This document shows positions 1 through 9,962 of a stretch of DNA of 31,287 nt, piece after piece. The DNA is from Acidobacteriota bacterium. GTDB lineage: Bacteria > Acidobacteriota > Vicinamibacteria > Vicinamibacterales > UBA2999. A program made the position numbers and the translations under genes. The notes beneath the pieces are model-generated. The model was not told the DNA's origin. It saw nothing but the letters and a program-made list of their open reading frames with translations, and searched no databases. The stretch is from assembly GCA_947465645.1 (NCBI GenBank), contig CANIBQ010000058.1:1-31287 (forward strand), read 5' to 3'. Each line of letters starts with the position of its first letter. The stretch's first letter is position 1.

Positions 1-18
1 AAATTCGGTGTTCACGAG

Positions 19-1329
19 TCACACGAGGTGAAAGGCCAGCGGTCCTTCGACCGACTCGGTGTGGAGAAGCCGTGGCCACTTCTTGACGGGCTGGCGGATG
101 GCGCGCGGCACGGTGCGCGACCGCCGGGGGGCGGTGAGGCACCGGCTCATGAGGGTTCGGCCTCGTCGCACGATTTGCTCGCGCTGGCGATCGGTCATCA
201 GGTCGTCGAAGGGACCGAGCAGCAACCACATCCCTCGGACGATGTTGAGGACGTGAGCAAAGCGTACGCGCAACACCGGCACGCCGCCGGGCGCGGCCCG
301 CATCCGTTCGGTCGCCAGCAGGGCACTGGCCAAGACCAGTGCTGCAATTTCTTGTGCCGCCGTCTCCACCGTGTGGCTCTGCAAGACGTCCGTCTTGCGC
401 AGCGCCCGTTTCAATTCTCGGAAGTACAGCTCGTGCTCCCATCGCTGGGCGTACAGCTGCGCCAGCTCCACGGCCGGCGCGGCGGCGGGATCCATCAGCG
501 TGGTCCACAAGCGCAACTCGTGCGAGCGATGGCCCGTGCGTCCCACGCGCACGCGAATCTCCCGCATCTCGAGCCACGCCGCGATGCGGGTAGGATTCCG
601 CGGCGCTCGCACGCCCACGCGGATGACCCGACTGCCATCCGCGAGCCGCGTGACGACGTGCGGCTTGATCGAGGCGCGGGCGCGGAGCAGGACGTGACTG
701 CCGACCCGCGCGCACGCCGCCGCCGCGTGCACCGCGAACGCCGCGCAGCCATACAAGCGATCGCCCAACACCAAGGCGCCCTTTGGCAGCTGCGCCAACA
801 AACCGAGGGCCAGTGCCCACTCGGACTGCCCACGGCGGCCGATCCCCGCCGCCAGGGGATTGTGCAGCCCAATCTCCAGGAGCACCGCCGTCGTGATCTT
901 GGCGAACGCGGCGCGCCCGCGCCGCGTCTGGGCTTTCTCGACCGTCGCCGTGATGTGCGGCGTATTGGTCAGGCTGAATTGCGTCCCATCGAGCGCGACC
1001 AGCCGCCACCCGCGCCAGAAGGCCTCGCGCTGGCGGCGGGTCGCCCGCGGCCGCAACGCCCGCCGCAGCAGATCCGCAAAGATCTCCCACGGCAAGCGAG
1101 TGCGCCGATCCGACCACGAACTGTCGGCCAGCGACGCCCCGACCAACTCGAACAAGTGGTCGGACAAGGTGCCGGCGCTCTGCATGACGTGAAAGGTAAG
1201 AGCCGGCAACAGATCGGTCAAGGGCACGCGCGGCTTGCGGCCTCGCCGGCGCGCCACGGCCGGCAACTTGGCCGTGCCGATCAAACGCGCCCACGCGTGG
1301 AGGAATCCGGTCGAGGACGGAGTGCTCAT
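19..1329 (-). CDS. IS4-family DDE transposase
   Basis: This 436-residue protein would cut and join the ends of its own insertion sequence. The DDE triad is visible: D114 in ALDGTQFSL, D190 in VLGDRLYGC and E300 in the YREK signature, where Y293, R296, E300 and K307 have the spacing Y-2-R-3-E-6-K that defines the IS4 family. Length is typical and no frameshift or stop is seen, so the protein is probably functional. The ATG at 1329 has no well-spaced ribosome binding site: the purine-rich CTGGGG directly abuts it and lies within a hairpin. The gene is alone in the element and runs away from the esterase gene. Family assignment is firm; the particular IS group within IS4 cannot be read by eye. 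Confidence 0.93.
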   Translation of the reverse strand: MSTPSSTGFLHAWARLIGTAKLPAVARRRGRKPRVPLTDLLPALTFHVMQSAGTLSDHLFELVGASLADSSWSDRRTRLPWEIFADLLRRALRPRATRRQREAFWRGWRLVALDGTQFSLTNTPHITATVEKAQTRRGRAAFAKITTAVLLEIGLHNPLAAGIGRRGQSEWALALGLLAQLPKGALVLGDRLYGCAAFAVHAAAACARVGSHVLLRARASIKPHVVTRLADGSRVIRVGVRAPRNPTRIAAWLEMREIRVRVGRTGHRSHELRLWTTLMDPAAAPAVELAQLYAQRWEHELYFRELKRALRKTDVLQSHTVETAAQEIAALVLASALLATERMRAAPGGVPVLRVRFAHVLNIVRGMWLLLGPFDDLMTDRQREQIVRRGRTLMSRCLTAPRRSRTVPRAIRQPVKKWPRLLHTESVEGPLAFHLV

Positions 1330-1357
1330 CCCCAGCGTAAGTACCGATTCCTGGGGA
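1329..1357 (-). promoter_or_regulatory. Hairpin over the transposase start codon
   Basis: TCCCCAG (1329-1335) and CTGGGGA (1351-1357) are perfect inverted repeats separated by 15 bases. On the transposase strand the 3' arm is CTGGGGA, whose final A is the A of the ATG. In an RNA entering from outside the element this stem would hide the start region. IS10 and IS50 use comparable structures to stop translation of read-through transcripts; the same role here is inferred. Confidence 0.4.
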
Positions 1358-1442
1358 CAAGTACAAGGGAAATCTCACGTCAGCGAATTTCCTAACGGCA
1401 TTAGGCTTTAGCCGGACCGCGATTAACAGGCCGAGATCGGAG

Positions 1443-1460
1443 GTCCGCCTGAAGGCGGAC
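1443..1460. repeat. Short palindromic repeat, GTCCGCC-TGAA-GGCGGAC
   Basis: A perfect 7-bp stem with a TGAA loop lies in the 115-base space between the insertion sequence and the esterase gene. It is followed by ACTACG. Its composition resembles the CCGCC...GGCGG palindromes found inside the efflux operon. It lies downstream of the esterase stop, so it could act as a weak terminator, but no T-run follows it on the minus strand. Confidence 0.5.
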
Positions 1461-1505
1461 ACTACGCACGTCTGGAAAACGCTTAGAGCCTAGAGCCCGT
1501 ACAGT

Positions 1506-4506
<3,001 letters not shown>

Positions 4507-4515
4507 TCGACATCG

Positions 4516-4544
4516 CGGAGGCGTTCCCGTCTGGGGCGCCTCCG
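4516..4544 (+). terminator. Stem-loop downstream of katG
   Basis: CGGAGGCG (4516-4523) and CGCCTCCG (4537-4544) form a perfect 8-bp GC-rich stem with a 13-base loop, starting 9 bases after the katG stop. No strong T-run follows, so it may slow or stop transcription only with help, or protect the mRNA 3' end. Confidence 0.45.
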
Positions 4545-4609
4545 TTGACCCCGCCCTCCTGAAATAGTCCGCGCAACCGTGCACCCTTCTTCCTGTGAGC
4601 CTTGCGCCC

Positions 4610-5953
4610 ATGATAAGAACAGCTCCTGCCTCCTGGTTCCTGGTTCCGGTGTTCGTCTTCTCGGTTCTCGGTTCGGTTCCGGGTTCGGCGGCGGCGCAAA
4701 CGCAGGCCTCCGCCGCCGCCCCTCGCTCGTTCGACCTGGGCTCGCTTCATCAGGCCGCCGTCGAATCCGATCCGCGGATGCGGCAGCTTCAGTTGCTCAT
4801 GGAGCAATCCGACCTGCGGCGTCGCAATATCGCTGCGGGCCGCCTGCCGGCGATCGTCGTCGAGGGCCAGGCGCAGTACCAGTCGGACGTGCCGACCGCG
4901 CCCCTTACGCTCCCGTCGGGGCAGCCGCTCTTCTCGCCACCCAAGGCCACGTATGACGGCGGCCTTCGCATCGACCTGCGGCTGTTCGATGCCACACTCG
5001 ATGCGCAAGGGGCGCTCGAGCGGGCCCAGCTCGCCGAGCAGCAGGCCCGCGTGCGCACGACGCTGTTCGGCCTTCGGCAGCAGGTGAACGACGCGTTCTT
5101 CGCCGCCGCCGCGATGCAGGCCCGCGCCGGCGCGCTGGCCGCGGTGGTGGCCGACCTCGACGCCCGGCTCCAGGAAACCAACGCGCGCGTGGCGCAGGGG
5201 ACGGCGTTGCCCGCCGACGCGGCGGCCATCGAGGCGACGCTGCTGCAGCGCCAGCAGGAGGAAGACGAGCTGCGCACCAGCCGCGAGATCGCGCTGTCAC
5301 GGCTGGCGGTGCTCACGGGGCAGCCGGTACGGACAGAGGATGTCCTCGCCATGCCGAATCTCGGGCAGGCGGTGACGCGGGTGCAGCAGGCGTCGGCGCA
5401 GGCGCGGGTGCGTCCGGAGTACGAGCAGTTCACGCGCACCCGCGAGCGGCTGGCGAGGCAGGCGGAGCTGACCGCCGCGCAGGAGCGCCCGCGCGTAACG
5501 ACCTACGGGAAGGTGGGATACGGCAAGCCCGGGTTGAACTTCATCGCCAACCAGTTCGATAGCTACGCGCTGGGCGGCGTACGGGTGCAGTGGAATGCCT
5601 GGACGTGGGGCACCGGCCACCGCGAGCGCGAGGCGCTGGCGATTCAGCAGCAGGTGGTGGCCGCCGACCAGGCGGCGTTCGAGAAGGGGCTCCTCGACGC
5701 GACGCAGGGAGACCGCGCGGCGATCGACCGTCTGCAGCATGCGCTGGCGACCGACGAACGCATCGTGACGCTGCGCGAGCAGGTGGCGCGCTCGACGCAC
5801 ATTCGCCTGCAGGAGGGTGTGGTGACGGCATCGGAGTATCTGGACCGGACGGCGGAGCTGCTGCAGGCGCGGTTCGCGCGCGCGGGTCACCAGGTGGAAC
5901 TGGCGCAGGCGAGCGCCCGCCTGCTCACGACGCTTGGATTGGAGGTGCGCTAG
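4610..5953 (+). CDS. TolC-family outer membrane efflux protein
   Basis: This 447-residue protein should form the trimeric outer membrane channel of the exporter encoded by the next five genes. A signal peptide (MIRTAPASWFLVPVFVFSV, cleavage near AAAQ) is followed by two outer-membrane-efflux-protein repeats rich in Ala, Gln, Arg and Leu, as in the periplasmic helices of TolC. Typical stretches are ALERAQLAEQQARVRTTLF in the first half and QVVAADQAAFEKGLLDATQ in the second. ATG 4610 gives a clean signal peptide; a GTG at 4595 would add five residues. Neither has a clear ribosome binding site. The signal-peptide DNA (4635-4687) is made of GGTTC-rich repeats, unlike the rest of the gene. It is first in the operon and its stop overlaps the next start (TAGTG). 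Confidence 0.88.
   Translation: MIRTAPASWFLVPVFVFSVLGSVPGSAAAQTQASAAAPRSFDLGSLHQAAVESDPRMRQLQLLMEQSDLRRRNIAAGRLPAIVVEGQAQYQSDVPTAPLTLPSGQPLFSPPKATYDGGLRIDLRLFDATLDAQGALERAQLAEQQARVRTTLFGLRQQVNDAFFAAAAMQARAGALAAVVADLDARLQETNARVAQGTALPADAAAIEATLLQRQQEEDELRTSREIALSRLAVLTGQPVRTEDVLAMPNLGQAVTRVQQASAQARVRPEYEQFTRTRERLARQAELTAAQERPRVTTYGKVGYGKPGLNFIANQFDSYALGGVRVQWNAWTWGTGHREREALAIQQQVVAADQAAFEKGLLDATQGDRAAIDRLQHALATDERIVTLREQVARSTHIRLQEGVVTASEYLDRTAELLQARFARAGHQVELAQASARLLTTLGLEVR
4635..4687 (+). repeat. GGTTC-rich low-complexity repeat in the tolC-like signal-peptide region
   Basis: GGTTC occurs six times in 53 bases (4635, 4642, 4663, 4670, 4675 and 4682), several as GGTTCC with spacings of 5 to 7 bases. 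The stretch encodes the hydrophobic core of the signal peptide, where such a bias is tolerated. It may be a simple-sequence expansion rather than an inserted element. Confidence 0.45.
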
Positions 5954-7122
5954 TGACAACCAGCTTTCATCAGGGGCATCCGATGCTCACAGGCCACAGA
6001 GTCACCCGCCTCCGCCAAGGCTACGGCGGGCAGGCCGTGTCGCCGCTTGGGCGCCGAAGCCGAAGGCGAAGGCGACTGTCTCTGTGGCAACGTGGAGGCA
6101 ACAGTCGCTTGGCGCTCAGCATCGTTGTCGCGCTCGCTCTATCAGCGTGCGCGCAACCTGACGGCCCCGACGCCTACGGCAACGTCGAGGCCACCGAGCT
6201 CGTCGTCTCGGCCCAATCGGGCGGGCAGTTGACGACGTTCGCCCCGCAGGAGGGGCAGAGGCTCGACGCCGGCGCGGTCGTCGGCGCCGTGGACGCGACC
6301 GAGCTCACGCTGCAGCGCGACCAGGCGGCCGCGCAGCATGCCGTCAATGTCTCGCGCGTCACCGAAATCGCGCGGCAGGTGCCGGTCATCGAGTCGCAGC
6401 GCGCCGCGGCGCAGGCGCAGGGCGATGCCGCCGCCGCGCAGCGCGCCGCGCTCGCGAGCCAGCTCGAGATCGCCCGGCGCGCGTACGAGCGCGCCCAGCG
6501 CCTCGCCGCCCAGCAGGCCGCCACCGCACAGCAGCTCGACCAGGCCGAACGCGACTTCCGCACGCTCGAACACCAGGTCAAGGCGCAGGATCAGCAGATC
6601 GAGGCGCAGGCCAGGCAGGTGGCCGCCCACACCGGCCAGATCGCGGCGGTGCGGGCGCAGCAGCAGACCGCCGCGCAGCAGGTGACCGTCGCCACGGCGC
6701 AGGTGGGTCAGGCCGACGACCGCATCCGCAAGACGCGGATCACCAACCCGGCCGCCGGCACGGTGCTCGTCACCTACGCGAGGGAAGGTGAGGTGGTGCA
6801 GCCCGGCCAGCCGCTCTACAAGATCGCCGACCTGGCGACGGTGGAGGTGCGCGCGTACATCACCGAGACGCAACTCGCCTCGGTGCGCGTCGGTCAGAAG
6901 GCGCAGGTTACGCTCGATGCGGGCGACAGCCGCCAGACGCTCGACGGCGAGATCTCGTGGGTCGCCTCGCAGGCGGAGTTCACCCCGACGCCGATCCAGA
7001 CGCGCGAAGAGCGGGCGGACCTGGTCTACGCGATCAAGATCCGCGTCTCCAACCAGAACGGCGTGCTCAAGATCGGCATGCCGGTCGACGTCGAGTTCGA
7101 CGCCGCAGGCGGCACCCGGTGA
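5953..7122 (+). CDS. HlyD/YbhG-type periplasmic adaptor (membrane fusion) lipoprotein
   Basis: This protein would link the inner membrane ABC transporter to the TolC-type channel. A lipoprotein signal (LALSIVVALALSACAQ) precedes a biotinyl-lipoyl-like half (GNVEATELVVSAQSGG), a long coiled coil full of Gln and Ala (about residues 120-260), the second lipoyl half (NPAAGTVLVTYAREGEVV) and a beta-barrel domain with FTPTPIQTREER. That last motif is typical of the YbhG/YhiI group. GTG 5953 overlaps the tolC stop; ATG 5983 is an alternative. Both give an unusually long Arg-rich leader built from a repeat insertion. TTG 6109, preceded by TGGAGG, would start right at the lipoprotein signal and may be the working start. 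Family is firm, start uncertain. Confidence 0.87.
   Translation: MTTSFHQGHPMLTGHRVTRLRQGYGGQAVSPLGRRSRRRRRLSLWQRGGNSRLALSIVVALALSACAQPDGPDAYGNVEATELVVSAQSGGQLTTFAPQEGQRLDAGAVVGAVDATELTLQRDQAAAQHAVNVSRVTEIARQVPVIESQRAAAQAQGDAAAAQRAALASQLEIARRAYERAQRLAAQQAATAQQLDQAERDFRTLEHQVKAQDQQIEAQARQVAAHTGQIAAVRAQQQTAAQQVTVATAQVGQADDRIRKTRITNPAAGTVLVTYAREGEVVQPGQPLYKIADLATVEVRAYITETQLASVRVGQKAQVTLDAGDSRQTLDGEISWVASQAEFTPTPIQTREERADLVYAIKIRVSNQNGVLKIGMPVDVEFDAAGGTR
5993..6088. repeat. Nested repeat insertion in the 5' end of the adaptor gene
   Basis: Outer arms GCCACAGAG (5993-6001) and CTCTGTGGC (6080-6088) are perfect inverted repeats. Inside them, 6009-6034 carries CCTCCGCC-AAGGCTAC-GGCGGGCAGG, which matches 23 of 26 bases of the palindrome at 8106-8131. 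The stretch encodes an Arg-rich leader with no counterpart in normal adaptors. The outer arms share sequence with the hairpin at 16213-16280. Confidence 0.65.
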
Positions 7123-8093
7123 ACGCCGTCGCGGTGGAAGCACTCGTCAAGAAGTTCCCTTCGACGTCGCACAGGGCAGGCGGCGCGACCACCGCGCTCG
7201 ATCGCATCTCGTTCAACGTGGCCCCGGGTGAGCTGTTCGGCTTCATCGGTCCGGACGGCGGCGGGAAGACCACACTGTTTCGCATCCTGGTGACGCTGCT
7301 CCAGCCAGACGAGGGCCGGGCGACCGTGCTCGGACGCGACACCGTGAAGGACTACCGCGCGCTCCGGCAGCGCGTCGGCTACATGGCGGGGCGCTTCTCC
7401 CTCTATCCTGATCTCAGCGTCGAGGAAAACCTCCGGTTCTTCGCGTCGGTATTCGGGACACGCATCGAGAGCGAGTACGCGCGGATTGCGCCGATCTATT
7501 CGCAGCTCGAGCCGTTCAAGGGACGGCGCGCGTCGGCGCTCTCCGGCGGGATGAAGCAGAAGCTGGCGCTCTGCTGCGCGCTGGTGCATCGCCCGGAGAT
7601 CCTGGTGCTCGACGAGCCGACCACCGGCGTGGATGCGGTGTCGCGCCGCGAGTTCTGGGAACTGCTCGGCACCTTGAAGCAGGGCGGCCTCACGATCGTG
7701 GTCTCGACGCCGTACATGGACGAGGCCAACCGCTGCGACCGGGTCGCGCTGATCCATCGCGGCCACCTGCTGGCGGTCGACTCGCCGGACGGCATCATCC
7801 GCTCCTTCGATCGTCCGCTGCTGGGAGTGCGCGCCAGCGCCCGCTACAAGGCGCTGCTGGCGCTCCGGAGCTACGAGCACGCGCACAGCGTGTATCCGTT
7901 TGGCGATGTCATCCACTACACCGACACGCGGACGGACGCCCGGCTCGAGCAGCTCACGGGGGACGTCCGCGCCTTCCTCGCGTCACACGACCTTGCCGAC
8001 GCGACGGTCGAGCCGATTCAGCCAACCGTCGAAGACAGCTTCATCGCGCGCACGGGATCGGACGACGAAGCGCTCGAGGCTGGTGCCGCGTGA
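7119..8093 (+). CDS. ABC transporter ATPase, equivalent of the N-terminal half of YbhF
   Basis: This 324-residue cytoplasmic ATPase would power the exporter together with the next gene product. Walker A is GPDGGGKTT (44-52, with Asp instead of the usual Asn), the signature is LSGGMKQ (141-147), and Walker B ends in LDEP with D165 and E166. The H-loop histidine is replaced by proline (P198 in STPYMDEA), so its own ATP site should be weak. E. coli YbhF has the same kind of pairing, with a degenerate N-terminal ATPase half containing GPDGAGKTT. A C-terminal extension of about 80 residues follows the ATPase core. GTG 7119 overlaps the adaptor stop (GTGA). Residues 13-22 are encoded partly by a short repeat at 7157-7180. 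Confidence 0.9.
   Translation: MNAVAVEALVKKFPSTSHRAGGATTALDRISFNVAPGELFGFIGPDGGGKTTLFRILVTLLQPDEGRATVLGRDTVKDYRALRQRVGYMAGRFSLYPDLSVEENLRFFASVFGTRIESEYARIAPIYSQLEPFKGRRASALSGGMKQKLALCCALVHRPEILVLDEPTTGVDAVSRREFWELLGTLKQGGLTIVVSTPYMDEANRCDRVALIHRGHLLAVDSPDGIIRSFDRPLLGVRASARYKALLALRSYEHAHSVYPFGDVIHYTDTRTDARLEQLTGDVRAFLASHDLADATVEPIQPTVEDSFIARTGSDDEALEAGAA
7157..7180. repeat. Short repeat-like insertion in the first ATPase gene
   Basis: CCCTTCGACGTCGCACAGGG plus CAGG sits in frame near the start of the ATPase, just after the first beta strand (ALVKKF), and adds roughly eight residues compared with its sister ATPase. The CCCTTCGAC...CAGGGCAGG pattern resembles a dispersed repeat commonly seen in GC-rich environmental genomes. 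That recognition is from memory and was not checked against other contigs. Confidence 0.45.
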
Positions 8094-8860
8094 GCAACCT
8101 GTCAACCTCCGCCGAGGCTACGGCGGACAAGGCCATCGAGGTCAAGGACCTGACGCGCACGTTCGGCAGCTTCACCGCCGTCGACCGCGTCTCGTTCGAC
8201 GTGAAGGCGGGCGAGGTCTTCGGGTTTCTCGGCGCCAACGGCGCGGGCAAGACTACCGCGATCCGGATGCTCATCGGCCTGCTCGAGCCGAGCGGCGGCA
8301 CGGCGCGCGTGGCCGGCCACGACGTCTACACCGGGAGCGAAGCGATCAAGCGCAGCATCGGCTACATGAGCCAGCGCTTCTCGCTCTACGAAGACCTGAC
8401 GCCGCGCGAGAACATTCGACTCTACGGCGGCATCTACGGCCTCACGCTGAAGCAGATTCGCGAGCGTACCGACCGGGTGCTCACGCGCCTGGGCCTCGCG
8501 CGCGTGGCAGGCGAGGCGGTTCGCAGCCTGCCGCTCGGCTGGCGCCAGAAGCTCGCGTTCTCCGTCGCCCTCATCCACGAACCGCGCATCGTCTTTCTCG
8601 ACGAGCCGACGAGCGGCGTTGACCCGGTGACCCGCCGCCAGTTCTGGGAGCTGATCTACGAAGCGGCGTCGGCTGGCACCACGGTGCTGGTGACGACGCA
8701 CTACATGGACGAAGCGGAGTACTGCGACCGCATCTCGATCATGGTGGCCGGGCGTATCGGCGCGATCGGGACACCGACGGAACTGAAGAAACAATTCGGC
8801 GTCGCGTCGATCGACGAGCTCTTTGTGCACTTGGCTCGGTCCACGACGGGGCCGGCATGA
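8090..8860 (+). CDS. ABC transporter ATPase, equivalent of the C-terminal half of YbhF
   Basis: This 256-residue ATPase is the catalytic partner of the preceding gene product. Walker A is canonical (GANGAGKTT, 48-56), Walker B ends with D171 and E172, and the H-loop histidine is present (H204 in TTHYMDEAEYCDR). The signature motif is LPLGW (147-151) instead of LSGGQ, as in the second half of YbhF. The two ATPases are therefore asymmetric: this Walker A and H-loop pair with the intact LSGGM of the first ATPase, and the other composite site is degenerate. GTG 8090 overlaps the previous stop (GTGA). The first 14 residues (with SAEATADK) come from a palindromic repeat at 8106-8134. Its own stop overlaps the next start (ATGA). 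Confidence 0.92.
   Translation: MSNLSTSAEATADKAIEVKDLTRTFGSFTAVDRVSFDVKAGEVFGFLGANGAGKTTAIRMLIGLLEPSGGTARVAGHDVYTGSEAIKRSIGYMSQRFSLYEDLTPRENIRLYGGIYGLTLKQIRERTDRVLTRLGLARVAGEAVRSLPLGWRQKLAFSVALIHEPRIVFLDEPTSGVDPVTRRQFWELIYEAASAGTTVLVTTHYMDEAEYCDRISIMVAGRIGAIGTPTELKKQFGVASIDELFVHLARSTTGPA
8106..8134. repeat. Palindromic repeat in the 5' end of the second ATPase gene
   Basis: TCCGCCG (8108-8114), loop AGGCTA, and CGGCGGA (8121-8127) form a perfect 7-bp stem. With its flanks the element reads CCTCCGCC-G-AGGCTACGGCGG-A-CAAG and matches the adaptor-gene copy at 6009-6034 at 23 of 26 positions. It is translated as part of SAEATADK ahead of the normal ATPase start (AIEVKDL). Confidence 0.7.
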
Positions 8861-9960
8861 CGGCCCTGCGAGGCCTGCTGCGGAAGGAGACGTTTCACAT
8901 CCTTCGCGATCGGCGAACGCTGTTCGTGCTGATGGCGCTGCCGGCCGTCCAGGTCGTCCTGTTCGGGTCCGCCATCCGCACCGACGTCAACGACGTCCGG
9001 CTGGCGATCGTCGATCCCGCTCCCGACCACGCGACCATCGCCCTCCGCAATCGCTTCGCGTCCACCGGCGTGTTTCGCATCGTCGCCAACGTGTCTCGGA
9101 CCATCGATCTCGACCCGCTGTTCCAGACCGGCGACGTGCAGCAGGCCCTGGTCTTCGCGCCTGGCTTCGCGAGCGATCTCGCCCGCGGCGACCCCGCCCG
9201 GATCCTGATCGTCACCGACGCCACGGAACCCAACTCTGGCAGCGTGCTGCAGGCCTACGCGCAGGCTGTGGTCGAGGGCTACCAGCGGGAACTTGGCGCG
9301 GGCGAGCGTCGCATCACGATCGTGCCCACCGTGCGGCTGCGCTTCAATCCGACGCGCGAGAGCTCGAATCTCTTCATCCCGGGATTGATGGCGTTCGTGC
9401 TGACGGTCGTCTCATCGATGATGACCGCCATATCGCTCGCGCGCGAAAAGGAAACCGGGACGATGGAGGCGCTGCTCGTGTCTCCGCTGCAGCCGTGGGA
9501 AATCATCGTCGGCAAGGTCGCTCCCTACCTCCTGATCGGGTTCCTGAGCACCGTCCTGATCGTCGTCGAAGCGCGGCTCGTGTTTGACGTGCCGCTGCGG
9601 GGCAGTGTCCCGCTGCTGCTGTTCGAGGGGGCGCTCTTCATCCTCGTATCGCTGGCGCTCGGCATCCTCGTGTCGGCACGCACCTCCTCGCAGCGCGTGG
9701 CCATGATGGGAGCGCTGCTGGGCACGATGCTGCCGAACGTCCTGCTCTCCGGCTTCATCTTTCCAATCGAGAGCATGCCGCTCCCCCTGCGCGTCATCTC
9801 GAACATCGTTCCGGGGCGATGGTTCGTCGAGATCGCGCGCGGCATCATGCTCAAGGGCGTGGGTCTCGAGTACCTCTGGCGCGAAACGCTGATCCTGGCG
9901 GCGATGGCGGCGGTGCTGCTGGTCGCCAGCGTCCGCTCGTTCAAGGAGCGGCTGGAGTAG
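8857..9960 (+). CDS. ABC-2 type permease, YbhS-like
   Basis: This 367-residue inner membrane protein would be one of the two transmembrane subunits of the exporter. It has an N-terminal transmembrane segment after FHILRDRRTLFVL, a large periplasmic domain (about residues 45-175), and five further hydrophobic segments. Between them lies the conserved EKETGTMEALLVSPL segment, which couples to the ATPase in ABC-2 permeases of the YbhS/YhhJ type. Near the end, MPLPLRVISNIVPGRWFVEIARGI is the typical family tail. The ATG overlaps the previous stop (ATGA), and the next gene starts two bases after its TAG. The substrate cannot be read from sequence; related systems have been linked to export of drugs and other toxic compounds. 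Confidence 0.92.
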   Translation: MTALRGLLRKETFHILRDRRTLFVLMALPAVQVVLFGSAIRTDVNDVRLAIVDPAPDHATIALRNRFASTGVFRIVANVSRTIDLDPLFQTGDVQQALVFAPGFASDLARGDPARILIVTDATEPNSGSVLQAYAQAVVEGYQRELGAGERRITIVPTVRLRFNPTRESSNLFIPGLMAFVLTVVSSMMTAISLAREKETGTMEALLVSPLQPWEIIVGKVAPYLLIGFLSTVLIVVEARLVFDVPLRGSVPLLLFEGALFILVSLALGILVSARTSSQRVAMMGALLGTMLPNVLLSGFIFPIESMPLPLRVISNIVPGRWFVEIARGIMLKGVGLEYLWRETLILAAMAAVLLVASVRSFKERLE

Positions 9961-9962
9961 CG

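Larger units (their letters stand above)
1..1390 (-). mobile_element. IS4-family insertion sequence, left edge at or near the window start
   Basis: The element holds one transposase gene on the minus strand that fills almost its whole length. The first bases of the window, AAATTCG (1-7), recur in inverted orientation as CGAATTT at 1384-1390, just outside the transposase start. This suggests terminal inverted repeats, with weak further matches inward (TG at the same offset). Because the window begins exactly here, the true left tip and any target-site duplication cannot be seen, and the inverted repeat may extend further out. The intact transposase and tight ends suggest a recent, possibly still active copy. 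Confidence 0.6.

Noticed and set aside
28..1395. A 455-codon open frame antisense to the transposase
   Set aside because: Low-complexity Arg/Pro/Gln-rich translation opposite a clear IS4 transposase with all catalytic residues; a GC-rich shadow.
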